Assembly: GCA_903909605.1 (NCBI GenBank)
Contig: CAIVWH010000001.1
Coordinates: 1 to 64,000 of the forward strand
Source of the DNA: an uncultured Micrococcales bacterium
GTDB taxonomy: Bacteria > Actinomycetota > Actinomycetes > Actinomycetales > Microbacteriaceae
DNA: 64,000 nt
Direction: 5' to 3'
Positions 45,025 to 54,669 of the stretch are shown here, piece by piece. Below the pieces are notes generated by a model. That model saw only the letters and a program-made list of their open reading frames with translations, had not been told where the DNA came from and made no database searches. A program made the position numbers and the translations under genes. The first letter of the stretch is position 1, and the number at the start of each line of letters is the position of its first letter.

Positions 45025-46301
45025 TGGCAAGCAGAAATCAGGTTCGCCAGGCGAGGCCAAAGGTGCGCGGTGCTGCGAGGGTTGGCACGCGACAGCGCGG
45101 GCTGAAGCAGGATCTCGGCAGGTTGCGCTCGGGGGCCGATGGCTTCATCGGCTCAACATTCCGTGGTCAGAGCTTTGAATTCCGACTACTACTTGCCATC
45201 ACCTTGGCTTTGGTCGGAATCGGCCTGGTCATGGTTCTCGATGCGTCATATGTCACCGATCTCAGTTCCGGTGGAAACCCATTTGCCACCTTCAGTCGCC
45301 AGTTGGAAATCGCCATAGGTGGGCTTTTAGCGATGGCACTTATTTCGCGCGCTTCCCATGATTTCTTCGAAAGGGTGGCAACGCCGTTCACTCTAGGGGC
45401 TGTAATCGTTCAGGGGCTGACCTACTTCATCGGTGTCAACGTCAACGGAAACAAAAGCTGGATCAGGATTCCTGTGCTTGGTCAGATTCAACCGAGTGAG
45501 TTTTTGAAAATCGCACTGATTCTCAATTTGGCGCTGCTTCTTGAGAAGCAGGCCCCGGTTCTTCAGGAATGGGGCTGGAAGCACAATTGGTTGCCGGCTG
45601 TCCGAATGACCCTGATCGGCATGTTCTTTGTCGGCATTGGTAAGGACATGGGAACCCTGATCATCATGGCCATCATCCTTGTTGTGGTGATTTCGATGGC
45701 CGGACTGAATTGGCACTACCTAAAGTGGGTGATTCTCGCCGCAATTCTGGGTGGCATGCTTGGAATTGTGAGTGGGCCGTCGCGTCTGGCTCGAACTATC
45801 GCTTGGTTGAATCCAAATGCCCCCGATCCACAAGACATCAATTGGCAAGCAAAGCACGGAATTTGGGCGTTGGCGGCTGGCGGATTCACCGGGGTTGGTT
45901 TCGGTAAGTCGACACTCAAGTGGTCTTGGATTCCTGAAGTCGATAACGATTACATCTTTGCGGTCATCGGTGAGGAGTTTGGGCTGATCGGAGCCGCGGT
46001 TGTGATTGGGCTTTTTGTGGCTCTCGCCTTGACGATGTTCCGTATCTTGGGTCGAACCAGAGAGCTCTGGGCTCGACTGGCAATTGGCGGAGTCATGGCC
46101 TGGATTACTTTCCAGGCGATTGTGAATATCTCCGTTGTGCTCAGCATGCTTCCGGTTTTGGGTGTGCCACTGCCGATGATCTCATCGGGTGGTTCCTCGC
46201 TACTGGCCAATCTGATGGCAATCGGCGTGGTGCTCTCGATCGAGCGGCACAATTCTGGGATGGCCCTGCCGCCTCGCCGAAGCAAGGGGCGCCGCAGGTG
46301 A
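45024..46301 (+). CDS. ftsW: Septal glycosyltransferase FtsW (SEDS family)
   Basis: The 425-residue SEDS protein polymerises lipid II at the septum with FtsI. The N-terminus is a basic cytosolic tail of about 50 residues, followed by about ten membrane segments. Typical blocks are GNKSWIRIPVLGQIQPSEF and, near the end, GVPLPMISSGGSSLLANL. The C-terminus is basic. It overlaps murG by four bases. Confidence 0.94.
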   Translation: MASRNQVRQARPKVRGAARVGTRQRGLKQDLGRLRSGADGFIGSTFRGQSFEFRLLLAITLALVGIGLVMVLDASYVTDLSSGGNPFATFSRQLEIAIGGLLAMALISRASHDFFERVATPFTLGAVIVQGLTYFIGVNVNGNKSWIRIPVLGQIQPSEFLKIALILNLALLLEKQAPVLQEWGWKHNWLPAVRMTLIGMFFVGIGKDMGTLIIMAIILVVVISMAGLNWHYLKWVILAAILGGMLGIVSGPSRLARTIAWLNPNAPDPQDINWQAKHGIWALAAGGFTGVGFGKSTLKWSWIPEVDNDYIFAVIGEEFGLIGAAVVIGLFVALALTMFRILGRTRELWARLAIGGVMAWITFQAIVNISVVLSMLPVLGVPLPMISSGGSSLLANLMAIGVVLSIERHNSGMALPPRRSKGRRR

Positions 46302-47383
46302 CCAACTTTTTACTAACCGGTGGAGGCACGGCAGGGCACGTGAATCCGCTGCTTTCGCTCGCCGACGCCATCACAGCTCAGGACGCTAGGGCAACGGTAA
46401 TTGCGCTCGGCACGGCCGAAGGGCTGGAATCTGGGCTGGTTCCGGCACGCGGTTATCGCCTCGAGACCATCGAGCGCCTACCATTTCCGCGCAAGCTCTC
46501 GGGCTACGCGCTGGGTTTTCCACTGAGGTTTCTTCGCGCGGTTGCGCAGGTTCGTCGCCTGATCCGCAAGGAGAGAATCGATATAGTCGTAGGTTTTGGC
46601 GGCTATGCAAGTGCTCCGGCATACATTGCGGCTCGCCTCGAAAAGATTCCGCTGGTGATTCACGAGGCAAACGCACTTCCTGGAATTGCCAACAAGCTTG
46701 GGGCGAGGTTTGCCGACCTTGTGGCAGTGGCCTTTGCCGGCACAGGTTTGCCGCGCGAGCAACTTACTGGCATGCCGCTGCGCCACGAGATCGAAGCCAT
46801 CACAATCAGCCGCAACCAGGCACAGGCGCGCAAGCACTTCGGCCTCGATGAGAACACGCTCACCCTGCTGGTTACCGGTGGCTCGCTCGGGGCTAAGAAG
46901 TTAAACGATGTGATCGAGCGCTCCCGCACCAAGTTGGCGGCAGCGGGCATCCAAGTTCTGCACATTGTTGGGGGCAAGAGCGACCTGGCGCCCGTGGCAG
47001 AGCGCGGCTACGTGCGATTGACCTATTGCGACCGGATGGACCTGGCGATTGCCAGCGCCGACTTCGCTGTTTCTCGCGCTGGTGCGTCAACGGTTTCAGA
47101 ATTTGCGGCAGTTGGACTGCCGGCTCTTTACGTACCCTATGCGGTTGGCAATGGCGAGCAACGTTTCAATTTGCAAGGCCTGCTCAACGCTGGTGGCGGG
47201 CTCATGGTGGCTGACTCGGATTTCGATGATGATTACGTGGCAAGTCAATTGATTCCGCTGCTCTCGAGTGCCAAGCAATTGAAGGAAATGGCGAAAGCCG
47301 CTGCAACGGTCGGCATAAAAGATGGCGCTCAGCGGCTTCTGCAGCTGGTGCTAGGCGTGTTGGGGCCGAGCCATAAGGGCTGA
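46298..47383 (+). CDS. murG: Lipid II synthase MurG
   Basis: The 361-residue peripheral membrane GT-B glycosyltransferase adds GlcNAc to lipid I. The glycine-rich TGGGTAGHVNPLLSLAD is at the N-terminus, GFGGYASAPAYIAA and IHEANALPGIANK are central, and RAGASTVSEFAAVGLPALYVPY is the donor-binding region. The start GTG 46298 overlaps the ftsW stop. Confidence 0.95.
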   Translation: MTNFLLTGGGTAGHVNPLLSLADAITAQDARATVIALGTAEGLESGLVPARGYRLETIERLPFPRKLSGYALGFPLRFLRAVAQVRRLIRKERIDIVVGFGGYASAPAYIAARLEKIPLVIHEANALPGIANKLGARFADLVAVAFAGTGLPREQLTGMPLRHEIEAITISRNQAQARKHFGLDENTLTLLVTGGSLGAKKLNDVIERSRTKLAAAGIQVLHIVGGKSDLAPVAERGYVRLTYCDRMDLAIASADFAVSRAGASTVSEFAAVGLPALYVPYAVGNGEQRFNLQGLLNAGGGLMVADSDFDDDYVASQLIPLLSSAKQLKEMAKAAATVGIKDGAQRLLQLVLGVLGPSHKG

Positions 47384-47402
47384 CCCCTAGTCTTCTAAAA
47401 GC

Positions 47403-48791
47403 ATGATTAAGCCCGATTACTCCCAGCCAGTGCCAAGCGACCTTGGTGTCATTCACTTCGTTGGCATCGGTGGCTCTGGCATGAGCGGAATCGCTCGAAT
47501 GCTCATGGGTATGGGGCACAAAGTCACGGGCAGCGATCTTCGCGACACCGACAACGTCAAGGAACTTCGCCGACTCGGTGCCGAAATTCACATCGGGCAC
47601 GATGCCGCAAACCTTGGAAACCCAGACACGGTGGTGGTCACATCGGCACTTTGGCCAACCAATCCCGAGTATTTACTGGCGAAGGAGCGTGGCATCCCGG
47701 TTATTCACCGTTCTCAGGCGCTCGAATACCTAACCCGACACCATCGAGTTGTAGCGGTTGCAGGCGCACACGGTAAGACCACATCCACCGGAATGATTGT
47801 CACGGCGCTGCAGAAGCTCGGGGTAGATCCGAATTTTGTGAACGGTGGAGTTATCGCTTCGCTCGGGGTTTCTTCGGCAGCCGGCAAAGACGACCTTTTC
47901 ATTATTGAGGCCGATGAGTCTGACGGCTCTTTCTTGCACTACAACACCGCGGTTGCGCTAATCACCAACGTGGATGCAGATCACCTTGACCACTACGGAA
48001 CCGAGGCAGCGTTCGAGGCTGAGTTTGCGCGCTTCGCACAGCAGGCAACTGAGTTCGTTGTGATCAGCTCGGATGACCCAGGGGCCATGCGTGTGCATCG
48101 GTTGCTTCACGAGAAGCGGGTAATCTGCTTCGGCAAGAGTGTCGACGCCGATGTGCAGCTGGTTGAAGTTGACGCAAGTGGCGCAACGGTCTCATTCACA
48201 ATCGAGTATCGGGCTCAGCGATACTCGAGCGAGTTGCTAATTGCCGGCGAGCACAATGCAATTAATGCCGCCGGCGCGTTCGCGGTGCTTGTTGGTCTCG
48301 GTCACGACCCGGAGCAATCGCTGCGAGCAATTTCGGGCTTCGAGGGAACTGGGCGTCGTTTCGAGCTGCACGGCGCGGTTCGCGGAGTTAGCGTCTATGA
48401 CGATTTCGCCCACCATCCCACCGAGGTCGCCGCCGCTCTGAAGGCTGCTCGGGCCGTTGTCGGTGCTGGCAAGTTAATCACCGTCTTTCAGCCGCACCTT
48501 TACTCGCGCACCCGAATGATGCATCGTGAATTTGCCGAGGCGCTAAACCTGAGCGATCAGGTGGTAGTTCTCGACATCTATGCCGCCCGCGAAGATCCAG
48601 AGCCCGGTGTCACCGGCGAGTTGGTCAGCAACTCTTTCGCCGACAAGCAGCGTGTGCACTACGTTCCAAACTGGGATGATGCTCCGGCGGTCGCTGCTGG
48701 GCTGGCTAACGCAGGCGACTTCATCGTGACCATGGGGTGCGGAGATGTCTACCGTATGGTGCCTCAATTGCTCGAGGCACTGGGGAAGTAG
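47403..48791 (+). CDS. murC: UDP-MurNAc L-Ala ligase MurC
   Basis: The 462-residue ligase adds the first L-Ala. The N-terminal [17 protein letters not shown] is the UDP-binding block, the ATP loop is [15 protein letters not shown], and [12 protein letters not shown] with [12 protein letters not shown] lie in the C-terminal domain. It follows murG after 19 bases and its stop TAG shares a base with the ftsQ start GTG. Confidence 0.95.
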   Translation: MIKPDYSQPVPSDLGVIHFVGIGGSGMSGIARMLMGMGHKVTGSDLRDTDNVKELRRLGAEIHIGHDAANLGNPDTVVVTSALWPTNPEYLLAKERGIPVIHRSQALEYLTRHHRVVAVAGAHGKTTSTGMIVTALQKLGVDPNFVNGGVIASLGVSSAAGKDDLFIIEADESDGSFLHYNTAVALITNVDADHLDHYGTEAAFEAEFARFAQQATEFVVISSDDPGAMRVHRLLHEKRVICFGKSVDADVQLVEVDASGATVSFTIEYRAQRYSSELLIAGEHNAINAAGAFAVLVGLGHDPEQSLRAISGFEGTGRRFELHGAVRGVSVYDDFAHHPTEVAAALKAARAVVGAGKLITVFQPHLYSRTRMMHREFAEALNLSDQVVVLDIYAAREDPEPGVTGELVSNSFADKQRVHYVPNWDDAPAVAAGLANAGDFIVTMGCGDVYRMVPQLLEALGK

Positions 48792-49684
48792 TGCGCAAAC
48801 CACCGCAGCGCTCGGGCTCGCAGGGCAAGAAGCCAGCGCCAAATAAAGTAATTTCGCTGCCGGAGCGTCGAGCTCAGAAGCAGAGCAGTCTCACCAAGAA
48901 AAAGAGTTCCGGGCGACCTGCACGTCGAACCCCAAAGATGTCACGTGAGCAAGTGCGCGAGGCCAGGGGTAGCATCAAGCGATTTACTTCGGCGACCCGA
49001 GGTCGAAAGGCCGTGGCAATCACACTGCTGAGTTCTTTTGGGGCGCTCATCCTTTTGGTGATAGCAACACTAACCACGCCGTTGCTCGCGGTTCAGAAGT
49101 TGCGGGTAACGGGACTGAATTCAATCACAGAAAATCAGATTGATAAGGCGCTGAAGGATCAAATTGGCATTCCGCTTGCCCTGATCAACCAGCAGCACAT
49201 CGTCGATGAACTCTCGGGATTCACTCGAATCGAGAGTGTCTCGCTGGTCGCTGAATTGCCACATACGTTGCATGTTGCGATCACCGAACGCTCACCAATC
49301 GCCATCGTCGTTGTCAGTGGGGTTGCCTACCTGTATGACCCAGCCGGCATTCGCCTAGACGTTGCTCATTCGAGCGACATGTATCCGGTAATCAGCAGTT
49401 CCGGAGAGCCCAGCGCGAGTGCAAGTTACAAGGAAGCTATCGCGGTGTTACTTGCCTTGCCGCAATCGCTACTTTCTAAGGTGGCAAGCGTGAACGCCAC
49501 CAGCACTGACAACGTGACCTTGCAGCTACGCGGTTATTCTGGCCAGCAGATCATCTGGGGAGATGCATCCCAGGGGATTTTGAAATCGCGGGTGCTGAGT
49601 GCCTTGATGGCAAACCAGAAGCCGACCGACAGAGTCACCTTTGACGTTTCAAGTCCGCTGGCTCCCGTCGTTCGTCACCGCTAA
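48791..49684 (+). CDS. ftsQ: Division protein FtsQ
   Basis: The 297-residue protein has a very basic N-terminal cytosolic region of about 75 residues, a membrane segment (about 77–98, AITLLSSFGALILLVIATL) and an extracellular POTRA domain (LRVTGLNSITENQIDKAL onwards) followed by the FtsQ beta domain. The start GTG 48791 overlaps the murC stop; a longer frame into murC is a shadow. It is the standard actinobacterial link between murC and ftsZ. Confidence 0.9.
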   Translation: MRKPPQRSGSQGKKPAPNKVISLPERRAQKQSSLTKKKSSGRPARRTPKMSREQVREARGSIKRFTSATRGRKAVAITLLSSFGALILLVIATLTTPLLAVQKLRVTGLNSITENQIDKALKDQIGIPLALINQQHIVDELSGFTRIESVSLVAELPHTLHVAITERSPIAIVVVSGVAYLYDPAGIRLDVAHSSDMYPVISSSGEPSASASYKEAIAVLLALPQSLLSKVASVNATSTDNVTLQLRGYSGQQIIWGDASQGILKSRVLSALMANQKPTDRVTFDVSSPLAPVVRHR

Positions 49685-49751
49685 CCAAGACACGCCCGAG
49701 CAAATCCAAGGCAAATGTGCCCACTACGCCTACTTTTTAGGCGCAACGTTC

Positions 49752-49788
49752 TATAAACCTGCGAGTTTAAGCCTCATGTAGAGGTTTA
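49752..49788 (+). promoter_or_regulatory. ftsZ upstream region: operator-like repeats and −10 box
   Basis: TATAAA (49752–49757) could be a −10 box but has no recognisable −35. It overlaps an inverted repeat TAAAC (49754–49758) and GTTTA (49765–49769). A second hairpin-type repeat follows, TAAGCCTC (49768–49775) with GAGGTTTA (49781–49788). The first element reads TAAACCT then AGTTTAA and resembles the sequence before the second MerR gene. An activator of the MerR type would fit a promoter without −35. Confidence 0.45.
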
Positions 49789-49824
49789 GGGTTTGTCGCA
49801 TTGCATGAGATTTCGGAGGAATTT

Positions 49825-51003
49825 GTGGCCAGTTTGAACCAGAACTACTTGGCGGTCATCAAGGTCGTTGGCGTCGGTGGACACGGTGTGAACGCAATCA
49901 ATCGCATGATCGATCGCGGTCAGCGCGGCGTTGAATTCATTGCCATCAACACGGATGCACAGCAGCTCGTTCTGAGCGAGGCCGATGTGAAGATCGACAT
50001 TGGTCGCGAGGTTACTCGAGGCCTAGGTGCCGGTGCAGACCCAGCCGTTGGTCGTCGCGCAGCTGAAGACCACCAGGACGAAATCGAAATGGCGCTTCGC
50101 GGTGCTGACATGGTTTTCGTTACCGCAGGTGAAGGCGGTGGAACCGGAACCGGCGCTTCGCCGGTGGTTGCCCGTATCGCCAAGCAGCTGGGTGCACTGA
50201 CTGTTGGAGTGGTTACTACTCCTTGGGCCTATGAGGGCAAGCGCCGCTCAGACAAGGCCGAGCAGGGCATCGAAGAGTTGCGCGCCGAGGTCGACACTCT
50301 CATCATCATCCCGAACGAATTGCTCATCAAAAACACGAACTCGTCGGTCACGGTTCTCGAGGCCCTGCGCCTAGCGGACGACCCGCTAGTTGCCGGTGTT
50401 CAGGGCATCACCGACCTCATCGTGAATTGGCACCTGATCAACGTCGACTTCGCCGACGTTCGTTCGGTGCTCACGGGGGCTGGCTCAGCTCTCATGGGTA
50501 TCGGAGCAGCCAAGGGTGAAGACCGTGCCATTCGCGCGGCAGAGGCTGCAATCAGCAGCCCGATGACCGACACCACAATTGACGGCGCACTTGGCGTGCT
50601 CGTGCTCGTCGAAGGTTCGGCAACCATTGGTATGCACGAACTGAACCAGGCATTTATGTTGATCAAGGAGTCGGTTGACGAAGAGGCGAACATCATCGCC
50701 GGTCTTTCGGTCGATGAAACTCTTGGCGATGAAGTACGAGTCACAGTTGTTGCCGCTGGTTTCAAAACCGGAGCGGTACGCAGAAAGCCAAGTGATTCTC
50801 GCCCGATGTTCGCAGAGCCAGAGGTCAGCAAGCCAGGTGAAACCGCCGGTGAGGTTTTCTCATTCTCGTCAAACCCGGTAACTGCTGCAAATCCTGCAAC
50901 CGAGCCGGTTGAAACTATCGAGGAAGAGCCATACGTTGCGCCGGCGCGCCCTGTGCAGACTAACTTTGGCGACGACCTCGACATCCCAGACTTCCTCAAG
51001 TAA
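49825..51003 (+). CDS. ftsZ: Cell division GTPase FtsZ
   Basis: The 392-residue tubulin homologue builds the Z-ring. The GTP-binding motif [15 protein letters not shown] is near residue 96, and the T7 loop region is present ([11 protein letters not shown]). A variable linker from about 310 ends in the conserved C-terminal peptide [10 protein letters not shown], which binds SepF in actinobacteria. GTG 49825 follows CGGAGGAA and gives the normal N-terminus. sepF lies two genes downstream. Confidence 0.97.
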   Translation: MASLNQNYLAVIKVVGVGGHGVNAINRMIDRGQRGVEFIAINTDAQQLVLSEADVKIDIGREVTRGLGAGADPAVGRRAAEDHQDEIEMALRGADMVFVTAGEGGGTGTGASPVVARIAKQLGALTVGVVTTPWAYEGKRRSDKAEQGIEELRAEVDTLIIIPNELLIKNTNSSVTVLEALRLADDPLVAGVQGITDLIVNWHLINVDFADVRSVLTGAGSALMGIGAAKGEDRAIRAAEAAISSPMTDTTIDGALGVLVLVEGSATIGMHELNQAFMLIKESVDEEANIIAGLSVDETLGDEVRVTVVAAGFKTGAVRRKPSDSRPMFAEPEVSKPGETAGEVFSFSSNPVTAANPATEPVETIEEEPYVAPARPVQTNFGDDLDIPDFLK

Positions 51004-51005
51004 CC

Positions 51006-51686
51006 ATGTCGGCACTTGCCGAGCGATACGCCGAGGTTCAGCAGCGAATCGATTCGAAGCTGCGAACCGTCGGTCGCTCGCGCAGCGAAGTCACGCTCGT
51101 CGTTATTTCCAAGAATCATCCAAGCGACTTGGTTCGAGACCTCTACGCCCTTGGCCAAACCGATTTCGGTGAGAATCGCGACCAGGAGGCGGCCCCTAAG
51201 GCCGCCAGCGTCGCGGATCTGACCAGGGCCCGCTGGCACTTCGTGGGGCAACTTCAGACCAACAAGGTCAAGTCAGTGCTCAACTACGCCGATGTCTTGC
51301 ACTCGCTCGACCGCGATTCACTCCTGGATGAGGTTTCCAAGCAGACCCAGCGGCTCGAACGAAAACTAGACGTCTTCATCCAGTTGAACCTGACCGATGA
51401 CCCCGGACGCGGTGGCATCAGACCTAGCGACCTCGAGATCTTTGCCCAGAACGTGCTCGAGCAGCGAAACTTGATTTTGCGCGGGGTAATGGGGGTCGCA
51501 GCTCTCGATCGAGACCCAAAATGGGACTTTGAGACCATCCTTGAGGCCAGCATGCGCCTGCGCGAACTGGATTCGGGGGCTACCGCCATCTCAGCGGGGA
51601 TGAGCCATGACTTTGAGGTGGCTCTGGAATTTGGCGCGACACACCTGCGAATTGGAACGGCAATCACGGGCAACAGAAACCTTTAG
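51006..51686 (+). CDS. YggS-family pyridoxal phosphate homeostasis protein
   Basis: The 226-residue protein belongs to the PLPBP/YggS family, a single-domain alanine-racemase-like barrel without catalytic activity that binds pyridoxal phosphate. Motifs: VVISKNHP with the PLP Lys, FGENRDQEA, WHFVGQLQTNK and the GMSHDFEVALEFGATHLRIG phosphate-binding block. It sits between ftsZ and sepF, as in many Gram-positives. Confidence 0.92.
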   Translation: MSALAERYAEVQQRIDSKLRTVGRSRSEVTLVVISKNHPSDLVRDLYALGQTDFGENRDQEAAPKAASVADLTRARWHFVGQLQTNKVKSVLNYADVLHSLDRDSLLDEVSKQTQRLERKLDVFIQLNLTDDPGRGGIRPSDLEIFAQNVLEQRNLILRGVMGVAALDRDPKWDFETILEASMRLRELDSGATAISAGMSHDFEVALEFGATHLRIGTAITGNRNL

Positions 51687-51724
51687 CCATATCCTGAAGG
51701 TGAAGGTTCAACAGGAGGACTCTA

Positions 51725-52153
51725 ATGTCAATTTTTTCAAGTGCACTCGACTACGTAGGCCTAGGTGGACGCGACAAGGGCCAGGCCCGTCCAGCAGTCA
51801 CCTCGACCCCAAGCTTCAAGAGCGTAACCCCGCTTCGCTCCTCAAACCGACGAATGGTTGACGGCGCTGTCATCGTTACCGTCAACCTGCGCAGCTACTC
51901 GCAGGCAAAAGAGGTTTCAACCGCTTTCCGCGAAGGAAACAACATCATCATCGAGATGTCGCAGTGCCCAACCCCAGACCAGGCCAAGATGGTCAACTTC
52001 ATGTGTGGCCTCAAGGAGGGCCTTGAGGGCACTCTCGTTCGCGTAACTCAGGGCGTTTTCCTGCTTGCTCACTACGGCACGACCGAAGACAACGACTTCG
52101 ACGACTCGCACCCGACCAGCGGCGACGACCTGATCATCAGCCCGGCCTTCTAG
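51725..52153 (+). CDS. sepF: Z-ring membrane anchor SepF
   Basis: The 142-residue protein starts with a short amphipathic helix (MSIFSSALDYVGL) for membrane binding, has a Pro/Ser linker and a C-terminal SepF core (about residues 55–130) with NLRSYSQAKEV and the glycine-containing dimer region. It tethers FtsZ in bacteria without FtsA, which fits the absence of ftsA here. A strong ACAGGAGGACT ribosome binding site precedes the start. Confidence 0.93.
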   Translation: MSIFSSALDYVGLGGRDKGQARPAVTSTPSFKSVTPLRSSNRRMVDGAVIVTVNLRSYSQAKEVSTAFREGNNIIIEMSQCPTPDQAKMVNFMCGLKEGLEGTLVRVTQGVFLLAHYGTTEDNDFDDSHPTSGDDLIISPAF

Positions 52154-52156
52154 TAA

Positions 52157-52444
52157 ATGCCCGTTGTAGCGTTCGCGCTCGACGCCGCGCTGCAGGTATA
52201 CCTGTGGTTGTTCATCGCTCGCTTCTTCATTGATTTGGTGCGATCGTTCAACCCGAGTTTTCGACCAAGGGGCCTCGTTCTCGTCCTCCTCGAGATCGTG
52301 CTGACCCTCACTGATCCGCCTCTAAAGGTGGTGCGTAGATTCGTCAAGCCCATTCGTGTGGGCTCGGTGGCGCTCGACTTCGGTTGGACAGTTGTCGTGC
52401 TTGCAATCACGCTGCTGCAGGGCCTGGTCATCCGGTTTCTCTAG
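52157..52444 (+). CDS. YggT-family membrane protein
   Basis: The 95-residue protein has two hydrophobic segments (about 5–22 and 70–92) separated by RSFNPSFRPRGL and the typical LTDPPLKVVRRFVKP block of the YggT family. It is found between sepF and divIVA in most actinobacteria; function is unclear, with suggested roles in ion balance or division. Confidence 0.88.
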   Translation: MPVVAFALDAALQVYLWLFIARFFIDLVRSFNPSFRPRGLVLVLLEIVLTLTDPPLKVVRRFVKPIRVGSVALDFGWTVVVLAITLLQGLVIRFL

Positions 52445-52515
52445 GCTGTAGACAACTCGGCCCTCGTTGATGGCTAGGGTAACCTTGGATTCGTTCAAGT
52501 TTGAAAGAGGAACCG

Positions 52516-53187
52516 ATGCCGCTAACTCCCGAAGACGTCGTAAACAAGCGCTTTCAGCCAACTAAGTTTCGCGAAGGCTACGACCAGGATGAGGTCGACG
52601 ACTTCTTAGACGACCTCGTTGTCGAGCTTCGTCGACTTGGAAGCGAAAACGAAGACCTTCGTCAGCGACTGCTGGCCTCCGAGGCTCGCGTGGCCGAGCT
52701 TCAGCGCAGCGGGGCAGGGCTTGCCAACCAGCTCGAGTCTCCAGCACCGGTGGTTCCAAGCTTCGCGCCAACTTCAACGGCAGATGCCATGGCCGCATTC
52801 CCAACTGCTACCGATCCAGAAAACCTCAGCAGCAACAGCACCAACAACCTGCTGCAACTGGCACGAAAGCTGCACGACGACCACGTTCGCGAAGGCATCA
52901 GCAAGCGCGATGCGCTGATCGCAGAGGGGCACGCCACAGCCGCACGTGTAATTCGTGAGGCCGAGGCGCAGCAGCGTGTTGAGCTCTCTAAGTTCGAGCA
53001 AGAAAAGGCAGTTCTTGAACACACCATTCTCGAACTCAAGAGTTTCGAGCGCGAGTACCGCATCAAGCTCAAGAACTACATTCAGTCGCAGCTGAGCGAA
53101 CTGGAGCAGCAGGGTGAACCGGCTCCGCAGAGCGCGCTCGACTCGAACCAGTTCACTAATCCGACGAATAACTTCTTCAACAACTAA
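52516..53187 (+). CDS. divIVA: Polar growth organiser DivIVA (Wag31)
   Basis: The 223-residue protein begins with the DivIVA domain MPLTPEDVVNKRF and FREGYDQDEVDDFLDDLV, then has a first coiled coil (about 30–65), a Pro/Ser/Thr linker, and a second coiled coil (about 115–195). It marks negatively curved membrane at poles and septa. ATG 52516 after GAAAGAGG is chosen over a TTG five codons upstream. lspA follows without a gap. Confidence 0.93.
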   Translation: MPLTPEDVVNKRFQPTKFREGYDQDEVDDFLDDLVVELRRLGSENEDLRQRLLASEARVAELQRSGAGLANQLESPAPVVPSFAPTSTADAMAAFPTATDPENLSSNSTNNLLQLARKLHDDHVREGISKRDALIAEGHATAARVIREAEAQQRVELSKFEQEKAVLEHTILELKSFEREYRIKLKNYIQSQLSELEQQGEPAPQSALDSNQFTNPTNNFFNN

Positions 53188-53697
53188 ATGGTGTCATCCA
53201 AGCGCACCGTAATTGCCACAGCACTTTCTGTTGCCGTGGTTCTGGTCGGTGTCGACTTTTCAATAAAAAGTTGGATCATCGAGAGCATCAAGCCGTTTTC
53301 CGTGCATCCGCTGATCTCGGGCATCCTGGACATCACGTACGTGACAAACGATTCAGCTGCCTTCTCTATCGGCTTCGGCATCACCTGGATATTTACCGTG
53401 CTCTCTTCGCTTGCGGCACTAGGCCTGATTTGGTACCTGCGCAAAATCGAAACTCTCGGTTGGGCGGTGATGGCAGGCATTGCTCTTGCCGGAATCACCG
53501 GCAATTTGGTCGACCGGTTTATTCGCCCACCATTTGCAGGTTCAGGCCACGTCATCGACTATCTCAAGATTCCTTTTAACTTCCCGATTTTCAATCTGGC
53601 CGACTCGCTGATCGTGAGCATGGCGATTCTTACCGTGTTGCGAATCCTGGCTGGCCATCAAATTGGCAAGTCCGGCAAGCAAGCGAAGCATGACTGA
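53188..53697 (+). CDS. lspA: Lipoprotein signal peptidase (signal peptidase II)
   Basis: The 169-residue membrane aspartic protease cleaves lipoprotein signal peptides. The catalytic pair is in TNDSAAFSIGF and GITGNLVDRFIRPP, and four membrane segments are visible. It starts directly after divIVA and overlaps rluD by eight bases. Confidence 0.92.
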   Translation: MVSSKRTVIATALSVAVVLVGVDFSIKSWIIESIKPFSVHPLISGILDITYVTNDSAAFSIGFGITWIFTVLSSLAALGLIWYLRKIETLGWAVMAGIALAGITGNLVDRFIRPPFAGSGHVIDYLKIPFNFPIFNLADSLIVSMAILTVLRILAGHQIGKSGKQAKHD

Positions 53698-54616
53698 GGC
53701 CAGACAACTGCCGGTTCCGGATGGGCTAGCCGGGCAGCGACTCGATGCAGCTCTTGCGAAAATGCTTGGACTTTCGCGCTCGGCTGCCGCCGAACTTTGC
53801 GAGCAGGGCCTGGTTGTGGTCGATGGAACAATCGGCAACAAGTCGCAGCGCGTGCTTGCCGACCAGTGGGTCGAAGCCGCACTTCCGCCGGTGGTGAACC
53901 GCCTCGAGGTGATTGCCTCAGACGTTGCCGAGCTAACCGTGATTTACCAGGATGATGACCTAGTCGTCATCGACAAGCCGGCCGGTGTAGCGGCGCACCC
54001 TTCGGTCGGCTGGGACGGCCCAACGGTGGTTGGCGTTCTGGCGGCAAGGGGCATCCAGGTATCGACTTCAGGTGCTGCAGAGCGCCAGGGCATTGTGCAG
54101 CGCCTAGACGTTGGCACCACAGGCCTAATGATGGTTGCCAAGAGCGAGCTTGCCTATTCGCGCCTGAAGCAGGCGTTCCGAGACCGCACGGTGCACAAGG
54201 TCTATCACGCGCTGGTTCAGGGCTTGCCCGACCCAGTCGAGGGCACCATCGATGCCCCACTCGGGCGCCATCCAAAAGCCGAGTTCAAATTTGCGGTGTC
54301 CAATGACGGCAAGCCTTCGATTACCCACTACAAATTGCTCGAGGCCTTCGGTGTTGCCAGTTTGCTCGAGATCATTCTTGAGACCGGCCGAACCCACCAG
54401 ATTCGGGTTCACATGAGTGCATTTAAGCACCCGCTGGTCGGCGACACCATGTACGGAGCCGACCCGAAGCTTGCCGCCAGGCTCGGCATGGAGCACCAGT
54501 GGCTTCACGCGACGGCCCTGAGTTTTGAGCACCCAATCACTGGCAAGCAGCTCGAGCTGCACAGCCCGCATCCAAAACACCTCGAAGCCGTGTTGGAGCA
54601 ATTGAGGTCGGTTTAA
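53690..54616 (+). CDS. rluD: RluA/RluD-family pseudouridine synthase
   Basis: The 308-residue enzyme has an N-terminal S4 domain (about 15–65) and the RluA/RluD catalytic domain, with the motif VQRLDVGTTGLMMVAKS containing the catalytic Asp. It likely modifies helix 69 of 23S rRNA, though the exact uridines cannot be told from sequence. ATG 53690 is preferred; an earlier in-frame TTG would overlap lspA much more. lspA–rluD is a common pair. Confidence 0.9.
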   Translation: MTEARQLPVPDGLAGQRLDAALAKMLGLSRSAAAELCEQGLVVVDGTIGNKSQRVLADQWVEAALPPVVNRLEVIASDVAELTVIYQDDDLVVIDKPAGVAAHPSVGWDGPTVVGVLAARGIQVSTSGAAERQGIVQRLDVGTTGLMMVAKSELAYSRLKQAFRDRTVHKVYHALVQGLPDPVEGTIDAPLGRHPKAEFKFAVSNDGKPSITHYKLLEAFGVASLLEIILETGRTHQIRVHMSAFKHPLVGDTMYGADPKLAARLGMEHQWLHATALSFEHPITGKQLELHSPHPKHLEAVLEQLRSV

Positions 54617-54669
54617 CCGATTATTCTTCATTGGCATCCCCTTATTTTTTGGGTGCTTCAGGAGTCAAA

